Positions 57,430-64,000 of a stretch of 64,000 bases of DNA are shown here, one piece after another. Position 1 is the stretch's first letter; each line of letters opens with the position of its first letter. The position numbers and the translations under genes are program-made. Where the stretch lies: contig NC_134400.1 of the NCBI RefSeq assembly GCF_050003625.1, positions 195,561,918 to 195,625,917 on the forward strand, written 5' to 3'. Source of the DNA: Haematobia irritans (Eukaryota; Arthropoda; Insecta; Diptera; Muscidae). The notes under the pieces were generated by a model. The model was not told the origin of the DNA. It searched no databases and worked only from the letters and a program-made list of their open reading frames with translations.

Positions 57430-58535
57430 ATTCTATTATTTTCTATAGAAATACAATTTTGACAAAAATTTCTATAGAAATAAAATATTGATACTTTTTT
57501 TATAGAAATAACATTTTAACAAAAAGTTCTATAGAAATAAAATTGTGACAATTTTTTCAAAATAATAAATTTTCTAGTAAAATAAAACTTAGACAAAATT
57601 TCCTAGAAAAATAAAACTTGGGCAAAATTTTCTATAGAAAAAAAAATTTTGACAAAATTGTATATAGAAATAAAATGTTGTTCTATAGAAATAAAATTTT
57701 GACAAAATTTTCTATAGAAATAAAATTTTGAAAAAAAATTTTATATAGAAATAAAATGTTGTTCTATAGAATTAAAATTTTGACAAAATTTTCTATAGAA
57801 AAAAAAAATAAAATTTTGACAAAATTTTCTATCGAAATAAAATTTTGACAAAATTTTCTATCGAAATAAAATTTTGACAAAATTTTCTATAGAAATAAAA
57901 TTTTAAAAAAATTTTCTATAGAAATAAAATTTTGACAAATGCTTCTATCGAAATAAAATTTTGACAAATGTTTCTATCGAAATAAAATTTTGACGAAATT
58001 TTCTATAGAAATAAAATTTTAACAATATGTTCTATAAAAATTAAAATTTTGACAATATTTTCTATAGAAATAAAATTTTGACAAAATTTTCTCTAGAAAT
58101 AAAATTTGGACTCAGTTGTCTATAGAAATAAAATTTTGACAACATTTTCTATAGAATTAAAGTTTGGATACATTTTTCTATAGAAATCAAATTTTGACAA
58201 AATTTTCTATAGCAATAATATGTTGACAAAATTGTCTATAGAAATAAAATGTTGAGAAATTTTTGAAACATTTTCTATAGAAATAAAATTTTGACAAAAT
58301 TTTGAAACATTTTTTTAGAAATAAAATTTTGACAAAATTGTCTATAGAAATAAAATGTAGAGAAATTTTTCTATTGAAATATAATTTTATATAATTTTGA
58401 CAAAATTTTCTATAGAAAATTTCTATATTTTTAAAATAAAATCCATAGAAATAAAATTAAAAAGAAAATTCTATAAAAATAAAATTTTGACAAAATTTTC
58501 TCTAGAAATAAAATTTTCTATAGAAACAAAAATTT
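57430..58535 (+). repeat. 29-bp array inside the mobile element, left part
   Basis: Forward units near consensus with insertions of GTTGTTCTATAGAA and occasional ATTTTGAAACATTTT variants that return in the right part. It is interrupted by the foldback element. Confidence 0.94.
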
Positions 58536-58539
58536 CATT

Positions 58540-58951
58540 CGTTTTGTTTTGTTATTGTTGGTTTTGTTCATTAATCATTGTTGTTGTTTTTTTATTGCAG
58601 CTTAAAACCATACATTGACTAAACTACAAGTGTAGCTTAACCAACAGAGGAAAAGAAAATAATGTTTGTCAAATTTATTTTGGCAAAGCCCTATAGACTG
58701 CAAGATGGTTGGATGGATGCACGTTTCGGAATTACCACATTCCTTATCAGCATCCTCTACTTGCTGCAAAACTATCAACCAATTATCAGAATAAATTCTG
58801 GCAGTTCATTAAACCCAACATTTTCCTCTGTTGGTTATGCTACTCTTGTAGTTTAGTAAATGCATGGCTTTAAGCTGAAATAAAAAAAACAACAACAACA
58901 AAAACAACAACAATGCTTAAAGATCAAAACCAACAATAACAAAACAAAACG
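58540..58951. mobile_element. foldback-type element, complete copy 2 (412 bp)
   Basis: The left arm (58540-58654) starts CGTTTTGTTTTGTTATTGTT and ends CCAACAGAGGAAAA. The right arm (58821-58951) is its reverse complement with modest divergence and ends AATAACAAAACAAAACG. Between them lies a core of about 165 bp, open for about 50 codons (MFVKFILAKPYRLQDGWMDA, then FGITTFLISILYL). The same core is in the partial copy at 48444. The element has inserted into a 29-bp array. It is non-autonomous; its class is unknown. Confidence 0.85.
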
Positions 58952-58954
58952 GAT

Positions 58955-60820
58955 AGAAATAAAATTTTAAAAACATTTTCTATAGAAATACAATTTTGAC
59001 AAAATTTTGAAACATTTCTTTAGAAATAAAATTTTGATAAAATTTTCTATAGAAATAAGATTTTAACAAAATTTTCTATAGAAATAAAATTTTGACAAAA
59101 TTTTCCATAGAAATTAAATTTTGACAAAATTTTCTATAGAAATTAAATTTTGACAAAATTTTCTATAGAAATAAATTTTTGACAGAATTGCTTCTAGAAA
59201 TAAAATTTTGACAAAATTTTCTCTAGAAATAAAATTTGGACTAACTTGTCTATAGAAATAAAATTTTGACAAGATTTTCTATAGAAATAAAATTTTGGAT
59301 TCATTTTTCTATAGAAATAAAATATTGATACTTTTTTTATAGAAATAACATTTTAACAAAAAGTTCTATAGAAATAAAATTGTGACATTTTTTTCAAATA
59401 AAATTTTGACAAAATTTTCTATAGAAATAAAATTTTGACAAAATTTTGAAACATTTCTTTAGAAATAAAATTTTGACAAAATTTTCTATAGCAATAATAT
59501 GTTGACAAAATTTTCTATAGAAATAATATGTTGACAAAATTGTCTATAGAAATAAAATGTTGAAAAAATTTTCAATTGAAATATATTTTGACAAAATTTT
59601 CTATAGAAATAAAATTTTGGCAAAATTTTCTATAGAAATGATATCATTAAAACAGAATCTATAGAAATAAATTTAAAAAGAAAATTCTGTAAAAATAAAA
59701 TTTTGACAAAATTTTCTCTAGAAATAAAACTTTGATAAAATTTTCTATAGAAACAAAATTTGGACAAAATTTTCTCTAAAAACTAAAACTTTGCAAAATT
59801 TTCTATAGAAATAAAATTTGGACACAGTTTTCTATAGAAATAAAATTTTGACACAATTTTCTATAGAAATAAAATTTTGACACAATTTTCTATAGAAATA
59901 AAATTTTGAAAACATTTTCTATAGAAATAAAATTTTGACAAAATTTTGAAACATTTTTTTTTTAGAAATATAATTTTGACAAAATTTTCTATAGAAATAA
60001 TATGTTGACAAATTTTTCTATAGATATAAAATGTTGAGAAAATTTTCTATAGAAATACAATTTTGACAAAATTTTCTATAGAAATAAAATTAAAAAAAAA
60101 AATCTATAGAAATGAAATTCTATAAAAATTTTGACAAATTTTCTTACAAATAAATTTTTGACAGAATTGTCTCTAGAAATAAAACTTTGAAAAAATTATC
60201 TATAGAAATAAAATTTGGACACAGTTTTCTATAAAAATAAAATTTTGACAAACATTTCTTAGAAATAAATTTTTGACAGAATTGTCTCTAGAAATAAAAC
60301 TTTGACAAAATCTTCTATAGAAATAAAATTTGGACACATTTTGCTATAAAAATAAAATTTTGACAAAATTTTCTATAGAAATAAAATGTTGACAAATTTT
60401 TCTATAGAAATAAAATTTTGACAAAATTTTATATAGAAATAAAAATTTGACAAAATTTACTATAGATATAAATTGTGACTAAATTGTTTGCAAAAATAAA
60501 ATTTTGACAAAATTTTCTATAGAAATAAAATTAAAAAAAAAAAATTCTATAGAAATAAAATTTCGACAAAATTTTCTATAGAAATAAAATTAAAAAAATA
60601 AAATTTTTACAAAATTTTCTACAGAATTTTAATGTTGACATATTTCTATAGAAATAATAATATTTTCTATAGAAATAACAATTTTGACAGAATTGTCTCT
60701 AGAAATAAAACTTTCACATAATTTTCTATAGAAATAAAATTTGGACACAGTTTTCTATAAAAATAAAATTTTGAAAACATTTTCTATAGAAATAAAATGT
60801 TAACAAGATTTATTTTTTTT
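58955..60820 (+). repeat. 29-bp array inside the mobile element, right part
   Basis: Forward units with recurring variants: AATTTGGACACAGTTTTC, TTTTGAAACATTT, AATTGTCTCTAGAAATAAAA. Several variants occur on both sides of the foldback element, supporting one original array. It leads into the right terminus at about 60825-60895. Confidence 0.94.
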
Positions 60821-60909
60821 TAATTTTTTGCTAGATTCTTGGTAAAAGTTGCTTCAAATTTTGGTAGATTATTTTTGGAACGAGAGGCAAACGTTCTTGG
60901 GTATCCAGT

Positions 60910-62005
60910 ACTAAAAGAAAATAAGCCTAATCAAAATAAATAAATTAAAATTATATATTAATTAATAAAAAGGAATTTTTTTGGGTGTATTGATTGTAAC
61001 AACATCTACTATGTATATTGAACATAGTTTTTGAATATACCATTTTACAAATTTATTAGAGTTAAAAAAAAATACTATAACTGATGTTGATTGTCAATAG
61101 CTTGTTTTTTAATCATTTTATGAATTATATTCAATGCATAAGTTAAATTTACATAAAAAACAAAACAAACTTCCATTAGTAGACGTATCATTTAAGTTGT
61201 CTATGTAAAAAGTCTATTAACAAATGGAAATGTCATCACAGTGTTGACCATCAAGTAAAATGGCATTTATGAACAAATTAAAAAAAAAACAACAATGTTG
61301 AATGAACATTTTATTGTTTATCTTACAGTCATTAATCTTGGAGAACAATATTGCGAAAAAAAAAACATTTTATAAAAAAGGTAGTCAATTTTAATGTTTG
61401 ATTCGCGAGTACAATGCACATAATAATTGTTTATTTCAGAATAGATTTATTACATTTGTTATTAAATGTAAAGTGCTTACGTAATAATAAGGTGGCATCT
61501 CTGAAAGAGGTGACTACAAATGTTTATGAAATTATTGTCCAAGTGTTATTTAGGCCTTTTAAGTTGAGTTAAAAATGTTGGTAAGCATTGGCAACACTAT
61601 CCCATTATCCTTGAAGGGAATAGAATTGATTTTAATTTGGCGATATTCCGCTACAGAGAGTATTAAGAAAACAAGAGGACGTAAATTTCTCTTCTACAAA
61701 AACAACAAATGTCAATCATATAGATGTCGTACAATGCCTGCAGCTTTGGTATAACTGACGTTGCGGTCGAAGCGCTGTTTTGATAAATTCATTATGAAGG
61801 CATCGGCAGTTATAATTTCATATTTTCATAAAAAATTTAATAGAATGAAAAGATTTATATAAAAGAACATTTGTTACTACAAAGTAGGTTCTAAATCCTA
61901 TTTTTCTTAAGTTTCATAAGGCCGGCTGAGAACTGAACCCGGTGACGCCGACGCAAACTGTATGATATTTGAGAGAAGCGCCGACAAAAACTGCATGACA
62001 TTAGT
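60910..62005. other. AT-rich spacer without recognised gene
   Basis: Non-repetitive sequence. Near 61935-62000 a 27-bp motif containing CGCCGAC and ACTG(T/C)ATGA occurs twice in tandem, just before the SINE tail. No gene is supported. Confidence 0.45.
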
Positions 62006-62055
62006 TAGCCACATAACCTAACCTAACCTTAGTTAGGTTAGGTTAGGTTATGTGG
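62006..62055. repeat. inverted TTAGG-type tails forming a hairpin
   Basis: CCACATAACCTAACCTAACC on the left faces GGTTAGGTTAGGTTATGTGG on the right, with TTAGTTA between. The left arm is an inverted copy of the SINE 3' end, about 24 bp long, and no longer SINE sequence follows it. Confidence 0.85.
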
Positions 62056-62379
62056 CAGCCCGATGTATCAGGCTCACTTAGACTATTCAGTCCATTGTGA
62101 TACCACAGTGGTGGACTTCTCTCTTATCACTGAGTGCTGCCCGATTCCATGTTAAGCTCAATGACAAGGGACCTCCTTTTTATAGCCGAGTCCGAACGGC
62201 GTTCCACCTTGCAATGAAACCACTTAGAGAAGTTTTGAAACCTTCAGAAATGTCACCAGCATTACTGAGGTGGGATAATCCACCGCTGAAAAACTTTTTG
62301 GTGTTCGGTCGTAGCAGGAATCGAACCCACGACCTTGTGTATGCAAGGCGGGCATGCTAACCATTGCACCACGGTGGCT
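62031..62379 (-). mobile_element. tRNA-derived SINE with TTAGG-type tail, copy 2
   Basis: Very similar to 38701-39053 over the full length, including the B box (complement GGAATCGAACCC), the body (CTCAATGACAAGGGACCTCC) and the AGGTT-type tail. The head begins AGCCACCGTGGTGCAATGG on the minus strand. No target duplication is evident, because the left side is occupied by the inverted tail copy. Two copies this alike in 24 kb suggest a recently active family. Confidence 0.9.
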
Positions 62380-62469
62380 AAATTTTCTTATGACTGCCAC
62401 CTACTGTCGCAATTTCGCTTGACAGTTTCGTTCTCTTGTTTTCTTAATATTCTCTGGTCGCTAGTCATC
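62380..62469. other. short spacer
   Basis: 90 bp of unique sequence between the SINE and the next array terminus; nothing is recognised. Confidence 0.4.
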
Positions 62470-62585
62470 CACGGTTGCCACAGTTGGTAGAATTCTACCG
62501 AAAATGGTAGAATTTGTGCTGCTTGATAGATTGGTAGAATTCGTTATGTTTTGGTAGATTTTGCAAAAAGGAGAAATATACTTTT
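62470..62585 (+). repeat. array terminus of the CACGGTTGCCA type (forward)
   Basis: The best forward example: CACGGTTGCCACAGTTGGTA, the perfect palindrome GGTAGAATTCTACC (62486-62499), GATAGATTGGTAGAATTC, TTTTGGTAGATTTTGCAAAA and GGAGAAATATACTTTTGAC. The 29-bp array follows at once. It mirrors 28178-28287. Confidence 0.87.
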
Positions 62586-62893
62586 GACAAAAATTTCTAT
62601 AGAAATAAAATTTCGACAAAATTTTCTACAGAAATAAAATTTTGACAAAATTTTCTATAGAAATAAAATTTTGACAACACTTTCTATAGAAATAAAATTT
62701 TGACAAAATTTTCTATAGAAATAAAATTTTGACAAAATTTTCTATAGAAATAAAATATTGACAAAATTTTCTATAGAAATAAAATTTTGACAAAATTTTC
62801 TATAGAAATAAAATTTTGACAAAATTTTTTATATAAAAATAAAACTTCGACAAAATTTTTTATATAGAAATAAAATTTTGACAAAATTTATAA
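62586..62893 (+). repeat. 29-bp array, near-consensus short block
   Basis: About ten almost identical forward units, among the cleanest in the window, ending in GACAAAATTTATAATAAGCC. Confidence 0.95.
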
Positions 62894-62985
62894 TAAGCCA
62901 TGGCAACAATGGCAATGGATTTAATTTAGCTAGTAGAATTTTTGCTGTTTGGTAGATTGGTAGAATTCTTTAAATATACTTTTGA
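62894..62985 (+). repeat. second, diverged array terminus (forward)
   Basis: CCATGGCAACAATGGCAATG, then GTAGAATTTTTGCTGTTTGG, GTAGATTGGTAGAATTC and AATATACTTTTGAC follow the order of the terminus at 62470, with deletions. A new array begins directly after it, so two terminus-plus-array units stand head to tail. Confidence 0.7.
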
Positions 62986-63210
62986 CAAAATTTTCTATAG
63001 AAATAATATTTTGACAAAATTTTCTACAGAAATAAAATTTTGACAAAATTTTCTATTGAAACAAAATTTTGACAAAATTTTCTATTGAAATAAAATTTTG
63101 ACAAAATTTTCTATAGTAATAAAATTTTGACAAAATTTTCTATAGTAATAAAATTTTGACAAAAATATTTATAAAAACAAAATTTGTATAGAAATAAAAT
63201 TTTGACAAAA
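62986..63210 (+). repeat. 29-bp array cut by a Helitron-like end
   Basis: About seven forward units. The last one breaks at TTTTGACAAAA, where the Helitron-like sequence TCTATATATATAAAA begins. Confidence 0.92.
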
Positions 63211-64000
63211 TCTATATATATAAAATTCAAATTATGTTTGTTTATTTGTTTGTTTGTTTGTTTGTTTATTTGTATGTTCCGGGTTGGCGCGAAAACGGCT
63301 GAACCGATTTACTTGAAACTTTCAGAGATCGTTAGGGGCACTCATGTGCTGAAAATAGGGTACCTCATTTTTTGACACGTGGTCGCGGAGGGGGACCTCC
63401 CCTTCGTCGGACTTTTTGAAAATTGGACCAAAGTTGACCGATTTGCTTGAAATTTTCATTGAAGATTGGGGATGGCATCTAGACAAAGATACGCTACTTT
63501 TTATTTCGATATTTGGTGGCGGAGAGGGACCTCCCCTTTATTCGACTTTTTTTAAAGTACAATGAAAAAACTAAAATTCTCTAAATTATCTGAAATTTAC
63601 AGAGAACATGTGGTGAGGTTATGGAATTAATATGGGGTACCCGATGATTTCATATGTGGATGGGGAAAGGGACCTCCCCCTTGCCCTACTTTTTGAAACT
63701 TGGAACAAAATTATGCGATTTGTTTGAAATTTTCATTGAATGTTGCGGTTGGCATCTAGACAAAAATCCGCTACATTATTTTCCGATATTTGGTCGGGGA
63801 GGGGGACCACCCCTTTGCCCGAATTTTTTTGTTTGAAAGTACAAACAAAACTAAACTCCCCCGACTGAAATTTTACGGAAAAACTGGGTGAGGTTATGAA
63901 ATTTATATCAGGTTCTCGATTTTTTAATAAAAATAAAAGGGCATAGGAAGACATCCGCTTCTCTTAAGTACATACAGAGAAACAATTAAACTTTTACCGA
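63211..64000 (+). mobile_element. probable Helitron-type element, 5' part
   Basis: It begins TCTATATATATAAAATTC directly after an A, in agreement with Helitron insertion between A and T and the TC start. A GTTT-rich run (63237-63270) and GGCTGAACCGATTTACTTGA follow, a pattern I associate with insect Helitron-type 5' regions. The inside has two repeats of about 280 bp: TTGAAATTTTCATTGAA then GGCATCTAGACAAA at about 63449 and 63724, and GAGGGACCTCCCC-type motifs. No helicase or Rep domain lies inside the window; the 3' end is outside. Class assignment rests on the end motif only. Confidence 0.55.

Larger units (their letters stand above)
57335..60895 (+). mobile_element. complete minisatellite-bearing mobile element with target duplication
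   Basis: The left end is CACGGTTGCCACAGTTAGTA, followed by TTTGGTAGATTGGTAGAATT and GATTTTGTAAAAAATATATT. The inside is 29-bp array. The right end has TTTTGGTAGATTATTTTTGG then CGAGAGGCAAACGTT. The ends are short inverted repeats (ACGGTTGCCAC against ACGTTTGCCTC, 9 of 11). Outside both ends stands the identical 14-mer CTTGGGTATCCAGT (57321-57334 and 60896-60909). That is the strongest evidence in the window that the whole 3.5-kb array arrived as one unit. There is no coding capacity, so it would depend on enzymes supplied elsewhere. A 14-bp duplication is longer than usual for cut-and-paste elements and fits target-primed insertion better, so its class is open. Confidence 0.75.

Noticed and set aside
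1..64000. Interpretation of the window as a centromere
   Set aside because: Satellite content would allow it, but blocks are dispersed, of both orientations and bounded by transposon-like ends; nothing in the sequence tests centromere function.

Overview
This window looks like non-coding, transposon- and satellite-dense chromosomal DNA from a higher (calyptrate, probably muscid) fly. The evidence is extreme A+T richness, no recognisable host gene, a mariner copy very close to Himar1 (first described from the horn fly Haematobia irritans), a second Tc1/mariner-type transposon (DD37E), tRNA-derived SINEs and several dispersed element families. The species assignment is inference.

By my estimate slightly more than half of the window (about 35 kb) is one 29-bp minisatellite. 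On the + strand its unit starts TTTTGACAAAATTTT, has CTATAG in the middle and ends AAATAAAA (exemplar 3318-3346); this orientation is called '+' below and its reverse complement '-'. The unit is two fused palindromes. Blocks in '+' orientation: about 1-1775, 2797-4505, 17600-18410, 29931-30390, 31996-32290, 40575-40790, 41184-43322, 44631-44815, 46256-48440, 49705-54575, 57430-60820, 62586-63210. Blocks in '-' orientation: 6640-10680, 11700-15200, 16425-17590, 18613-19750, 20371-21715, 22630-27240, 27390-28177, 35749-36128, 45365-45475. Several blocks carry their own higher-order repeats (about 228, 497, 665, 832 and 1852 bp), the mark of local amplification and homogenisation.

The main new observation is that these arrays behave as the inside of a mobile element. 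Several array ends share a non-repetitive terminus that starts CACGGTTGCCACAG and includes the palindrome GGTAGAATTCTACC. A second kind of terminus ends in GTGGCAACCATG. One copy (57335-60895) is flanked by a perfect 14-bp direct repeat, as expected of a target-site duplication.

Between about 28.4 and 41.2 kb lies a mosaic of dispersed families, here called A, B and C. A and B are both built on tandem 153-bp modules and align to each other, so they are related. C abuts the 29-bp array at the same junction twice. This zone also holds the dead Himar1-like mariner (37214-38483) and a tRNA-derived SINE (38701-39053) with clear 14-bp flanking duplications. A DD37E transposon with near-perfect terminal inverted repeats and one premature stop in its transposase sits inside a 29-bp array at 43323-44630. 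A 412-bp foldback element interrupts another array at 58540-58951, with a partial copy at 48444. The window ends in a probable Helitron 5' end (63211 onward).

The remaining intervals (about 1.8-2.8, 4.5-6.6, 10.8-11.6, 15.2-16.2, 19.8-20.4, 21.7-22.6, 32.3-33.0, 44.8-46.3, 48.7-49.7, 54.6-56.3 and 60.9-62.0 kb) are AT-rich sequence in which I see no gene. Most short ORFs in the window are by-products of the repeats. The only genes recognised are two broken transposases.
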